DNA from: Erythrobacter sp. WG
Lineage (GTDB): Bacteria; Pseudomonadota; Alphaproteobacteria; Sphingomonadales; Sphingomonadaceae
Assembly: GCF_026586795.1 (NCBI RefSeq)
Contig: NZ_JAPFGY010000020.1
Span: 1-64,000, forward strand
Length of the DNA: 64,000 nt
Direction: 5' to 3'
Shown one piece after another: positions 24,894 to 33,634 of this stretch. Position numbers and translations under genes: made by a program. Below the pieces are notes generated by a model. The model searched no databases, was not told the DNA's origin, and saw only the letters and a program-made list of their open reading frames with translations. The first letter of the stretch is position 1. The number at the start of each line of letters is the position of its first letter.

Positions 24894-24978
24894 GCCCCTG
24901 TGGTGGAATTGGTAGACGCGACCGACTCAAAATCGGTTATCGAAAGATGTGCCAGTTCGAGTCTGGCCAGGGGCACCA
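24894..24978 (+). tRNA. tRNA-Leu (CAA)
   Basis: Acceptor GCCCCTG pairs with CAGGGGC; A and CCA follow. The anticodon stem ACCGA/TCGGT encloses CTCAAAA (anticodon CAA). A long variable arm (about 13 bases around TATCGAAAGATG) and T arm CAGTTCGAGTCTG identify a class II leucine tRNA. 85 bases. Confidence 0.95.
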
Positions 24979-25185
24979 CCTTCCTCTGAAATCGCGATTT
25001 TTCGCTTCCGGCGCGGCGTGCGCTGGAACAGTGAGCGGCGCTCGCGGATTAATGGCTTGCGCCGTTGGCCAATCCGGGATCGTCATGCGATGACAGCACC
25101 GGCCGACAAACACGGCTGTTGGCACGAAGGGGACGCGCCCTTCGGGCCATTGTAAACGCGATCCAAGAAGGATTGACCGACCGTA

Positions 25186-26952
25186 ATGACGCTCCCCCAA
25201 TGGCTGTCGATCGCGATCTTGACGGGGATGATGGTGCTCTTCGTGTGGGGACGGTTCCGCTACGATGTCACCGCGGTGATCGCGTTGCTGGCTGCGCTGG
25301 CGGTGGGGATCGTCTCGCCCGAGGAAGCCTTTACCGGGATGTCGGATGACATCGTGGTGATCGTCGGATCGGCGCTGGTCGTTTCGGCCGCGATCCAGCG
25401 GTCGGGCGTGGTCGAGGCGCTGCTTGCCAGAGTTGCGCAATTCACCCGCACCGTGCCCTCGCAGCTGACCTTGCTGATTACCTCGGTCGGCGTGCTGTCG
25501 GGCATGATCAAGAACGTGGGCGCGCTGGCGATGATGATGCCGGCGGCATTCCAGCTTGCCAAGAAGAGCGAGACCAGCCCTTCGGTTTACCTCATGCCCA
25601 TGTCCTTCGCCTCGCTGCTGGGCGGCCTGACCACGCTGGTCGGCACGTCGCCCAACATCATCGTCAGCCGGGTGCGCGAGGACATGACGGGGCAGCCTTT
25701 CGGGATGTTCGATTATCTTCCCACCGGCCTCGGCCTGCTGGTGATCGGACTGGTCTTCCTGCGCCTCACCTACCGTTTGCTGCCCGCCGATCGCAAGCCG
25801 GCGGCCTTGCTGGGCGAGGCGCTCGACATCTCCGATTACGTGACCGAGGCCTCCGTGTCCGAAGGCTCGCAGGCGATCGGCGAGACGATCGCCGAATTTG
25901 TTGCGCGCCACGAAGATACGGTGGAAATCACCGGCCTTCTGCGCGGCGGTGTCCCGGTCGAGGTGACACCCGGTGGCGCAATTGAACCGAACGACCTGTT
26001 GATCCTTGGCGGTGACCCGGATGCGCTGGAGCGTGTGATTGCGGGCGATCGCCTGATTCTGACCGGTGCAGGAACGCCCGGGCTGGAAAAGGGCGACGGG
26101 GTCGGCGTGCTCGAAGCGGTGATCAAGCCGGATTCGGCGCTCGTAGGCCGGACGGCGGGGCGGCTGCAACTGCGCGAACGCTTCGGCATCAATCTCATCG
26201 CTGTCTCGCGTGCGGGCGAAAACCTGTCGCGGCGGATCGGCCAGACGGTGCTGCAACCCGGCGACGTGATAGTGTTGCAGGGATTGACGGCGCAACTGCC
26301 CGATCGTCTGGCCAAGCTCGGCGCGCTGCCGCTGGCGCAGCGCGACATCCGCCTTGGCGCATCGCGCCGCGGCCTGCTGCCGGTCGCCATTCTCGCCGCC
26401 GCGATCATCTCGACCGCGAGCGGACTCGTTCCGGTTGCGATCGCCTTTTTCGCGGCCGCCGCGCTGATGGTGATCACCGGCACCTTGCCGATCGACGAGG
26501 CCTACGAATCGATCGAATGGCCGATCCTCATCATGCTCGCTGCGCTGATCCCGGTCAGCGCCTCGCTGCAATCGACCGGCGCGGCCGACATCATCGCCAA
26601 AGAACTCGCCGCGATCGCAACCCAGCTACCGCCGTGGGGTGCCGTCGCCCTGATCCTGATTGCCGCGATGGCGGTGACGCCCTTCCTCAACAACGCCGCC
26701 ACGGTGCTGGTGATGGCACCGATCGCCGTGGTGTTCTCGCAGGAGCTCGGGTTCCGGCCCGAACCGTTCCTGATCGCGATTGCGGTGGGGGCCGGGTGCG
26801 ACTTTCTCACGCCGATCGGGCACCAGTGCAATACGCTGGTGTTCGGGGCGGGCGGTTACAAGTTCGGCGATTATGCGCGGCTCGGCGCGCCGCTTTCGCT
26901 GCTAGTGATCCTGGTCGGCACGCCGCTCATTCTGTGGTCCTGGCCGCTTTGA
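25186..26952 (+). CDS. SLC13-type permease with two RCK/TrkA-C domains
   Basis: 588 residues. N-terminal and C-terminal blocks of about five to six membrane helices each flank two cytoplasmic TrkA-C (RCK_C) regulatory domains at roughly residues 205-365. Motifs: GGLTTLVGTSPNIIVS (sodium/substrate hairpin, SNT-type) in the first half and TPFLNNAATVLVMAPIA in the second. Such proteins import anions such as sulfate or dicarboxylates; the substrate is not clear here. 207 bases between tRNA-Leu and this start hold no recognised feature. Confidence 0.85.
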   Translation: MTLPQWLSIAILTGMMVLFVWGRFRYDVTAVIALLAALAVGIVSPEEAFTGMSDDIVVIVGSALVVSAAIQRSGVVEALLARVAQFTRTVPSQLTLLITSVGVLSGMIKNVGALAMMMPAAFQLAKKSETSPSVYLMPMSFASLLGGLTTLVGTSPNIIVSRVREDMTGQPFGMFDYLPTGLGLLVIGLVFLRLTYRLLPADRKPAALLGEALDISDYVTEASVSEGSQAIGETIAEFVARHEDTVEITGLLRGGVPVEVTPGGAIEPNDLLILGGDPDALERVIAGDRLILTGAGTPGLEKGDGVGVLEAVIKPDSALVGRTAGRLQLRERFGINLIAVSRAGENLSRRIGQTVLQPGDVIVLQGLTAQLPDRLAKLGALPLAQRDIRLGASRRGLLPVAILAAAIISTASGLVPVAIAFFAAAALMVITGTLPIDEAYESIEWPILIMLAALIPVSASLQSTGAADIIAKELAAIATQLPPWGAVALILIAAMAVTPFLNNAATVLVMAPIAVVFSQELGFRPEPFLIAIAVGAGCDFLTPIGHQCNTLVFGAGGYKFGDYARLGAPLSLLVILVGTPLILWSWPL

Positions 26953-27157
26953 CGGCAAGATCGATTTCCTACGCCATGCTGGCTGTGCCATCATAGGCGG
27001 ATGATCGTGCAAAGGCTCCTTCCTGTTCATTGCGCCCTCTTGCGCCACGTGGAGGGCGCGGGGGTCGCAGGGGGCAGTGCAGTTTTCGCTTTCAGGACAG
27101 TGTCTCAAGTGTCTCATCATTCAGGGATGGGTGCGCCAAGGTGAAGGGAGTGATGCA

Positions 27158-28480
27158 ATGCGGATGATGGGCAGGCTGGCGGCGGCGAGCGTGCTGGCGC
27201 TGGGGATGGCGGCACCGGCGGCCGCGGACGAACTGCGCGATGCGGTGGCGGCGCAGATGCCCGATCTCAATGCGCTCTACCGCGATCTGCACGCCCACCC
27301 CGAACTGAGTTTTCAGGAGGTCGAAACCGCCAAGAAACTCGCCGCCCGGGCGCGGGCGATGGGCTTCAAGGTGACCGAGGGCGTCGGCAAGACCGGCGTG
27401 GTTGCGGTGATGGAGAACGGCCCCGGCCCGGTGCTGCTGCTGCGCGCCGACATGGACGGATTGCCAGTGGTCGAACAGACCGGGCTGCCCTTCGCCTCTA
27501 AGGTCCGCGCCGTCGCCCAGAACGGCACCGAAACGGGCGTGATGCATGCCTGCGGGCACGACACCCACATGACTGCATGGATCGGCACCGCCAAGCTGCT
27601 GAGCGAGCGCAAGGCCGAATGGTCGGGCACGCTGGTGATGATCCTCCAGCCCGCCGAGGAGATCGGACTGGGCGCCAAGGCGATGATCGACGACGGGCTC
27701 TACACGCGCTTTCCCAAGCCCGACTATGTGCTCGCCTTTCACGACGCGGCTCAATATCCCGCCGGGCAGATTGGCTACACCAAGGGCTTCGCGCTCGCCA
27801 ATGTCGATAGCGTCGATGTGACCGTGCCGGGGGTGGGCGGCCACGGCGCCTATCCGCACACGACGAAGGACCCGGTGGTGATCGCGTCCTCGATCGTCAT
27901 GCGGCTGCAGACGCTGGTGAGCCGCGAGCTCAACCCCAACGATCCGGCGGTGGTGACCGTGGGCAGCTTCCAGGCCGGGGCCAAGCACAACATCATCCCC
28001 GACGAGGCGCGGCTCCAGATCACGGTGAGGAGCTACAGCGACGAGACGCGGAAGCACCTGCTCGACGGCATTGCCCGGATCGCGCGCGGCGAGGCGATTG
28101 CGGCCGGGATGCCGGAGGACAAGCTGCCGCGCGTGGCGGTGCAGGAACCCTATACGCCCGCGACCTACAACACGCCCGAGTTCACCGACCGGGTCGCCGC
28201 CGGGCTTAAAGCGCGCTTCGGCGAACGGGTCGCGGAGGTGCCGAGCGTGATGGGCGGGGAGGACTTCAGCCAGTTCTACAGGGCCGACAAGGCGAATGTG
28301 CAGTCGCTCATTTTCTGGGTCGGCGGGGTGCCGCAGAGCCAGTGGGAACGCGCGCAGAAGGGGGAAATCGAACTGCCCTCGCTGCACTCGCCGTTCTGGG
28401 CGCCCGATGCGCCGGTGGTGATCGCCACGGCCACCGAGGCGATGACCTCCGCGGCGCTCGGGATCATGGCGAAGAAGTAG
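27158..28480 (+). CDS. Secreted M20D-family amidohydrolase/peptidase
   Basis: 440 residues. Signal peptide (cleavage after APAAA, about residue 22). The Zn-peptidase markers of the amidohydrolase (hippurate/IAA-amino acid hydrolase) branch are present: HAHPELSFQE, LRADMDGLP, HACGHDTHM and QPAEEIGLGAKAM, then a dimerisation domain with GGHGAYPHTTKDPV and the C-terminal MGGEDFS. It acts in the periplasm. The ATG at 27158 has GAAGGGAG before it; an in-frame upstream ATG would spoil the signal peptide. A strong terminator follows. Confidence 0.9.
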   Translation: MRMMGRLAAASVLALGMAAPAAADELRDAVAAQMPDLNALYRDLHAHPELSFQEVETAKKLAARARAMGFKVTEGVGKTGVVAVMENGPGPVLLLRADMDGLPVVEQTGLPFASKVRAVAQNGTETGVMHACGHDTHMTAWIGTAKLLSERKAEWSGTLVMILQPAEEIGLGAKAMIDDGLYTRFPKPDYVLAFHDAAQYPAGQIGYTKGFALANVDSVDVTVPGVGGHGAYPHTTKDPVVIASSIVMRLQTLVSRELNPNDPAVVTVGSFQAGAKHNIIPDEARLQITVRSYSDETRKHLLDGIARIARGEAIAAGMPEDKLPRVAVQEPYTPATYNTPEFTDRVAAGLKARFGERVAEVPSVMGGEDFSQFYRADKANVQSLIFWVGGVPQSQWERAQKGEIELPSLHSPFWAPDAPVVIATATEAMTSAALGIMAKK

Positions 28481-28529
28481 GACTGCCCTCCGGCAGCCTG
28501 AGCAAGGCCGGGAGCGGAGGAAAACAATT

Positions 28530-28576
28530 CGGCCGCCGGATCGCACCCGATCAGGCAACGTTCCGGCGGCCGTTTC
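28530..28576 (+). terminator. Hairpin terminator after the amidohydrolase gene
   Basis: CGGCCGCCGG at 28530 and CCGGCGGCCG at 28563 form a 10-bp perfect stem followed by TTTC. The loop (23 bases) contains a smaller ATCG...CGAT hairpin. Confidence 0.6.
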
Positions 28577-28614
28577 TCCTCCCCAGGAGAACTGTGAAAC
28601 GGGTTTCCCGCGCC

Positions 28615-28800
28615 TCAGGTGCCCGAGGGCACGTAGGTGCCAAGGCGGTGGTGGAGCGCGTTGATCTTGGCCAGCTCTTCGCGGTCCTCGGTGTTGCGGG
28701 CGTGGCTCTCGAGTGCGCGGCGCAGGAGCTTCATGTCGGCGGTCGAGAGCAGCGCACGGGCGCGGGCGGGCTCGGTCTTGGGGGTGTCGGTATCGGTCAT
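28615..28800 (-). CDS. Small hypothetical protein
   Basis: 61 residues, acidic and basic mixed, mainly helical (LLSTADMKLLRRALESHARNTEDREELAKINALHHRLG). A good GGGAGAGTGAC ribosome site precedes the ATG. It lies 110 bases downstream of isocitrate lyase in the same orientation and may be co-transcribed. No domain recognised. Confidence 0.55.
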   Translation of the reverse strand: MTDTDTPKTEPARARALLSTADMKLLRRALESHARNTEDREELAKINALHHRLGTYVPSGT

Positions 28801-28910
28801 GTCACTCTCCCTGGGTGGTGTCACCCGCCGTCCTTAGGCGGTTCGGGCGGCTCCCGGAAGGCCGGATTGTCCGGTCCTCCCGGGATTCTCTCCCAACCCT
28901 CGCGAGGCGC

Positions 28911-30509
28911 TTACGCGGCCTCGAACTGGTTCATCGTGTTGTGGATGCCGCCCGCTTTGAGCGCGGCTTCGCCGGCGAAATACTCCTTGTGATCGTCACC
29001 GATGTCGGAGCCCGACATGTTCTGGTGCTTCACGCAGGCGATGCCCTGACGGATCTCCTCGCGCTGCACGTTCTTGACGTAGCCGAGCATCCCCGCCTCG
29101 CCAAAATACTCGCGGGCAAGGTTGTCGGTGCTGAGGGCTGCGGTGTGGTAGGTCGGCAGGGTGATGAGGTGGTGGAAGATGCCCGCCCGCGCAGCGGCGT
29201 CGCGCTGGAAGGTGCGGATCTTCTCGTCGGCCTCGTCCGACAGTTCGGTGCCGTCGTAGTCGACGCTCATGAGCTTCGCGCGGTCATAGGCCGACACGTC
29301 CTTGCCCGCCGCTTCCCAGGCGTCGAACACCTGCTGGCGGAAGTTCAGCGTCCAGTTGAAGCTGGGCGAGTTGTTGTAGACGAGCTTGGCGTTCGGCACG
29401 ACTTCGCGGATGCGGTCGACCATGCCGGCGATCTGTTCGACGTGGGGCTTCTCGGTCTCGATCCAGAGCAGGTCGGCCCCGTTCTGGAGCGAGGTGATGC
29501 AATCGAGCACCACGCGGTCCTCGCCCGTGCCGGGGCGGAACTGGTAGAGGTTCGAAGGCAGACGCTTGGGGGCGAGCAGCTTGCCGTCGCGGCTGATGAA
29601 GACCTGGCCATTGGTGATGTTGGCCGGATCGACTTCATCGGCATCGAGGAAGCTGTTGTACTGGTCGCCCAGATCGCCCGGCTCCTTCGAGAAAGCGATC
29701 TGCTTGGTCAGGCCGGCGCCGAGCGAGTCGGTGCGGGCGACGATGATGCCGTTGTCGATGCCGAGTTCGAGGAAGGCATGGCGGCAGGCGCGGATCTTCT
29801 GGAGGAAGTCCTCGTGCGGCACGGTGACCTTGCCGTCCTGGTGGCCGCATTGCTTTTCGTCCGAAACCTGGTTCTCAATCTGGAGCGCGCAGGCGCCCGC
29901 CTCGATCATCTTCTTGGCGAGGAGGTAGGTCGCCTCGGCATTGCCGAAGCCCGCATCGATGTCGGCGATGATCGGCACCACGTGGGTTTCGTAATTGTCG
30001 ATCGCGTTCTCGAGGCGCTTGGCTTCGACCGCGTCACCAGCCTTGCGAGCGGCGTCGAGCGCGCGGAACATCATGCCCAGCTCGCGGGCGTCGGCCTGCT
30101 TCAGGAAGGTGTAGAGCTCCTCGATCAGCGCGGGCACCGAGGTCTTCTCGTGCATCGACTGGTCGGGCAGCGGGCCGAATTCGCTGCGCAGCGCGGCGAC
30201 CATCCAGCCCGAGAGGTAGAGGTAGCGGCGCTTGGTCGAGCCGAAGTGCTTCTTGATCGCGATCAGCTTCTGTTGCGCGATGAAGCCGTGCCAGCAGCCC
30301 AGCGACTGGGTGTACTGCGCGGGGTCGGCGTCATAGGCGGCCATGTCGGCGCGCATGATCTTGGCGGTGTACTTGGCGATGTCGAGGCCGGTGGCGAAGC
30401 GGTTCTGGATCGCCATGCGCGCGGCGCTCTCGGGATCGATCGCGGCCCAGCTCGGCCCGTTGGCGGTGACGATCTCGCGCATCCGGGCGATGGTGTTCTG
30501 GTAGGTCAT
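28911..30509 (-). CDS. aceA: Isocitrate lyase
   Basis: 532 residues, the long Pseudomonas-type form. Splits isocitrate to glyoxylate and succinate in the glyoxylate shunt. The catalytic loop is KQCGHQDGKV rather than the KKCGH of the E. coli type, which is normal for this branch. Metal and substrate residues are in IADIDAGFGN and ARTDSLG. The ATG at 30509 has GGAGAAGCAC before it. Divergently transcribed from an ScfR/RamB-like regulator, which suggests control by that protein. Malate synthase is not in the window. Confidence 0.95.
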   Translation of the reverse strand: MTYQNTIARMREIVTANGPSWAAIDPESAARMAIQNRFATGLDIAKYTAKIMRADMAAYDADPAQYTQSLGCWHGFIAQQKLIAIKKHFGSTKRRYLYLSGWMVAALRSEFGPLPDQSMHEKTSVPALIEELYTFLKQADARELGMMFRALDAARKAGDAVEAKRLENAIDNYETHVVPIIADIDAGFGNAEATYLLAKKMIEAGACALQIENQVSDEKQCGHQDGKVTVPHEDFLQKIRACRHAFLELGIDNGIIVARTDSLGAGLTKQIAFSKEPGDLGDQYNSFLDADEVDPANITNGQVFISRDGKLLAPKRLPSNLYQFRPGTGEDRVVLDCITSLQNGADLLWIETEKPHVEQIAGMVDRIREVVPNAKLVYNNSPSFNWTLNFRQQVFDAWEAAGKDVSAYDRAKLMSVDYDGTELSDEADEKIRTFQRDAAARAGIFHHLITLPTYHTAALSTDNLAREYFGEAGMLGYVKNVQREEIRQGIACVKHQNMSGSDIGDDHKEYFAGEAALKAGGIHNTMNQFEAA

Positions 30510-30603
30510 GTGCTTCTCCTGTCCATCCTGGGGAGGGTGAGTCCGATCCCGTGACTCGCCACTGGATATGTCGCGATGTGCCGTGGTGCGGCGCAGCATG
30601 ACA

Positions 30604-30678
30604 GGGAAACTTACAGAAAATCGTGTCGCTATACGGACAATTGCCCGCGATCTTGTGTCAATCTGTAATTAAGTTTAC
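30604..30678. promoter_or_regulatory. Divergent aceA/scfR control region with inverted AAACTTA half-sites
   Basis: AAACTTA occurs at 30606-30612 and, inverted (TAAGTTT), at 30670-30676, 57 bases apart. ACTTACAG (30609) and CTGTAATT (30663) extend the symmetry. The sites flank the middle of the 177-base intergenic space and are good candidates for the regulator's own operator. The core resembles the AAACTTTGCAAA motif reported for RamB, the actinobacterial relative of ScfR. This is inference. Confidence 0.4.
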
Positions 30679-30686
30679 AAGGTCGC

Positions 30687-32054
30687 ATGAGCGACACCCT
30701 CCTTGCCGGACCTGCCCTGCGCCGCCTGCGCAAGCGTGAAAGCCTCACCCAGGCGGCGATGGCCAGCCTGCTGGGCATCTCGCCCTCCTACCTTAACCTC
30801 ATCGAGCGTAACCAGCGCCCCTTGTCTGCGCGTGTGCTGGTGCAGGTGATCGAGCGCTTCGACTTCGACCCGCGATCCCTGCGCGAGGACGATGCGATCG
30901 GCGGACTCGACGGCATGGTGCGCCGCCTCGCCGACAAGCGCTTCGGCGACCTCGGGATCGATCGGGAGGAGGTGCAGGAGTTTCTCGCAGCGGCCCCGCA
31001 GATCGCGGCTGCCTTCGCGCGCCTTTACGACAAAGGCGGCGGTGCAGGCGGCGGCGAGCGACTTGTCCTCGAAGATGCCGAGGTGGCCGTGCGCCGTGCG
31101 GTCGAGCGTTGGCAGAATCACTTTGCCGATCTCGATCATGCTGCCGAACACCTTGCCGACGAGCTGCGCCTGTCGCGCGGGGAGATCAGCGCGGCGCTTT
31201 CCGAGCGCCTGCGCGAGAAGCACCAGCTCTCGGTCCGCGTGCTGCCAGCCGAGGTCATGCCCGGGCAGGTTCATCGGCTTGATCTGCACGCGCGCCAGCT
31301 CCAGCTCTCCGAGATGCTGCCCGGCGCTGCGCGGCGGTTCCAGATCGCGCGTCAGGTCGGCATTCTGGAAATGCGCGAGGGGATCGAGACGATTGTCGCG
31401 GGCGCGAACCTCGCCGCCGCCGAGGCGCGCGATGCCTTGCGCGAACACATTGCTGATTACCTCGCCGGCGCGCTGCTGCTGCCCTACCGCCGCTTCCTGC
31501 GCGCCTGCGAGGCGACCGGATACGACCTTGCGGTCCTCCAGCGCCGCTTCGCGGTCAGCTTCGATCAGGTTGCCGAGCGGCTGACAACGCTCGGGCGGGT
31601 CGGCGAGCGGGGCCTGCCCTTCTTCATGGCGGTGATCGACCGGGCCGGGCGGATGACCCGCTTCACCGCCGGCGGAAGCGGCGCGCTCTACCCTCTGGAG
31701 GGGGCGCGCTGGCCGGCCTGGGTGCCCTACGCCGCGTTCGAGCGGCCGGGCACGGTGCTGACCCAGGCGGTGACCTTCGGCGAGGGGGAGGGGGCGGCGC
31801 GGCACTGGTTCACCATCACCCGCACCGTAGATGGCGACGGTGTGATGTGCGCAGGTCGCCGTGCGGTGGTGCTGGGGCTCGAGGCGCGGTTTGCGGGCGA
31901 TCTCGCTCACGCGCGAGGCGTCTCGCTCGACCGGGCCGATGCGGTGCCGCTTGGCACACCTTGCCTCAGGTGCGGGAGGTCGGAATGTCTGACCCCAGCA
32001 CCGGCGCGGCTCGCCGGGACGCTCCCGCGCCTGCGACCCGCTTCCGAACGGTGA
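30687..32054 (+). CDS. ScfR/RamB-type transcriptional regulator
   Basis: 455 residues. N-terminal XRE helix-turn-helix (RRLRKRESLTQAAMASLLGISPSYLNLIER, about residues 9-38). This is followed by an IrrE/ImmA-type peptidase-like domain with the helical region ending IADYLAGALLLPYRRF, where the catalytic HExxH is replaced (REHIADY). The C-terminal DUF2083 domain carries cysteines in PCLRCGRSEC. This architecture is the short-chain fatty acyl regulator family, which senses acyl-CoA or acetate metabolism and controls isocitrate lyase. The divergent aceA supports that role. Confidence 0.85.
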   Translation: MSDTLLAGPALRRLRKRESLTQAAMASLLGISPSYLNLIERNQRPLSARVLVQVIERFDFDPRSLREDDAIGGLDGMVRRLADKRFGDLGIDREEVQEFLAAAPQIAAAFARLYDKGGGAGGGERLVLEDAEVAVRRAVERWQNHFADLDHAAEHLADELRLSRGEISAALSERLREKHQLSVRVLPAEVMPGQVHRLDLHARQLQLSEMLPGAARRFQIARQVGILEMREGIETIVAGANLAAAEARDALREHIADYLAGALLLPYRRFLRACEATGYDLAVLQRRFAVSFDQVAERLTTLGRVGERGLPFFMAVIDRAGRMTRFTAGGSGALYPLEGARWPAWVPYAAFERPGTVLTQAVTFGEGEGAARHWFTITRTVDGDGVMCAGRRAVVLGLEARFAGDLAHARGVSLDRADAVPLGTPCLRCGRSECLTPAPARLAGTLPRLRPASER

Positions 32055-32173
32055 AGACGTATCCGTCAGAATTTCCGCGTGTTCGTAACTCGATGCAGCA
32101 AGAACGCACGGGCATGAGCGGGCACTGATGCCGCCCATGACGTCGACCACGGGACGGCCTGCCGGCGGGTTAG

Positions 32174-32190
32174 TGTAAAGTTTACCGACA
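32174..32190. promoter_or_regulatory. Palindrome upstream of the sugar transferase gene
   Basis: TGTAAAGTTTACCGACA contains the inverted repeat GTAAA-G-TTTAC followed by CCGACA, 59 bases before the start codon of the first gene of the PEP-CTERM-type cluster. It resembles, as I recall it, the conserved box reported upstream of PEP-CTERM/exopolysaccharide genes, a likely PrsR site. It also resembles the RamB core AAACTTTGCA. No -24/-12 promoter could be seen with confidence. Confidence 0.45.
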
Positions 32191-32248
32191 TTTCACCTCT
32201 CGCGGGTAATCCGATGACCTTGCAAGGTTGACCGGACACCCCGCGCAT

Positions 32249-33634
32249 ATGATCCGCCTGTTCAAGCACTACATCCCGCACGCCGTGCTGCTGCTCGGCT
32301 TGCTCGACCTGTGCCTGCTGGTCCTGGCGGTCGAGACCGCCTGGCAATGGCGCATCCATCAGATCGGCATGGGGCCGACGCCGGTTGCCGAGCGGGCCTT
32401 CGCCCTGTTCGGCACGGCAGGGGTGATCTGGCTCGCGATGATCGCGGTCGGTGTCTACGGTCCCAACGCGCTGAGGTCCCTGCGATTTGCCGGTGCGCGG
32501 GTGCTGGTGGCGATCAGCCTCGGCATCATCGCTCTGGCGTTCATCGATTTCGTCATCCCCAGCGACTGGTTCTGGCGCTCGACCCTGCTCTACACCATGG
32601 GTCTGGCGATCCTGGTGCTGATTGCAGACCGCCTGCTGCTCAATTCCTTCCTCGGCTCCTCCGCCTTTCGTCGCCGCGTGATGGTTCTGGGCGCGGGGGA
32701 CCGGGCGCAGCGCTTGCGCGAACTGGGCGAGAAGCCGGAGAGCGGCTTTGCCATCGTCGCCTATATCGCCATGAGCGAGGACCAGCGGCGGGTGGAGGAG
32801 GCGATCCCGCGCGCGGCGATCCACGATCTCGGCCGCTTCGTCGAAAACCTCGGCGTCTCCGAGGTGGTACTCGCGCTTCAGGAGCGCCGCAACGCGCTGC
32901 CGCTGAAGGATCTGCTGCGGATTAAGACCAAGGGCGTCCACGTCAACGACTTCTCGAGCTTCATCGAGCGTGAGACGGGCAAGATCGACCTCGACACGGT
33001 CAATCCTTCGTGGCTGATCTTCTCGGACGGCTTTTCCAGCAGTCGGATGTTCTCAAGCGCGGTCAAGCGCATATTCGACATCACCGCGAGCCTCGTCCTG
33101 CTCACGCTGACGCTGCCGATCATCGTCCTCTTCGCGCTGCTCGTGAAGCTGGACAGCAAGGGACCGGCCTTCTTCCGCCAACAGCGGATCGGGCTCTATG
33201 GCGAGCCCTTCACGATCGTGAAGCTGCGCTCGATGCGCACCGATGCCGAGAAGGACGGTGCCAAGTGGGCCGAGAAGGACGATCCGCGCGTCACCCGCCT
33301 CGGACGCTTCATCCGCAAGGTCCGCATCGACGAACTGCCCCAGACCTGGAGCGTCCTGAAGGGCGAGATGAGCTTCGTCGGCCCGCGACCCGAGGTGCCG
33401 TCCTTCGTCGAGAGCCTCGAAGAGGAGATCCCCTTCTACGGCGAGCGGCACATGGTGAAGCCGGGGATCACCGGATGGGCGCAGATCAACTATCCCTATG
33501 GCGCTTCGGTCGAGGACAGCCGCTGCAAGCTCGAATATGATCTCTACTACGCCAAGAACTACACGCCCTTCCTCGATTTCGTGATCCTGCTCCAGACCTT
33601 GCGGGTGATCCTCTGGCCTGAGGGGGCGCGGTGA
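32249..33634 (+). CDS. EpsB-type undecaprenyl-phosphate sugar phosphotransferase (PEP-CTERM system)
   Basis: 461 residues. Starts exopolysaccharide repeat units by moving a sugar phosphate to undecaprenyl phosphate. Several N-terminal membrane helices (about residues 10-130), a Rossmann-like CoA-binding fold with VMVLGAGDRAQRLRELG, then a further helix and the bacterial sugar transferase domain with KLRSMRTDAEKDGA, RIDELPQTWSVLKGEM and SFVGPRPE, ending PGITGWAQINYPYG. This matches the transferase that accompanies prsK and prsR. Preceded by the palindrome at 32174 and overlapping prsK by 4 bases. Confidence 0.88.
   Translation: MIRLFKHYIPHAVLLLGLLDLCLLVLAVETAWQWRIHQIGMGPTPVAERAFALFGTAGVIWLAMIAVGVYGPNALRSLRFAGARVLVAISLGIIALAFIDFVIPSDWFWRSTLLYTMGLAILVLIADRLLLNSFLGSSAFRRRVMVLGAGDRAQRLRELGEKPESGFAIVAYIAMSEDQRRVEEAIPRAAIHDLGRFVENLGVSEVVLALQERRNALPLKDLLRIKTKGVHVNDFSSFIERETGKIDLDTVNPSWLIFSDGFSSSRMFSSAVKRIFDITASLVLLTLTLPIIVLFALLVKLDSKGPAFFRQQRIGLYGEPFTIVKLRSMRTDAEKDGAKWAEKDDPRVTRLGRFIRKVRIDELPQTWSVLKGEMSFVGPRPEVPSFVESLEEEIPFYGERHMVKPGITGWAQINYPYGASVEDSRCKLEYDLYYAKNYTPFLDFVILLQTLRVILWPEGAR

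Noticed and set aside
28911-30509. Isocitrate lyase with a damaged catalytic motif (KQCGH in place of KKCGH)
   Set aside because: KQCGH is normal for the long Pseudomonas-type branch.
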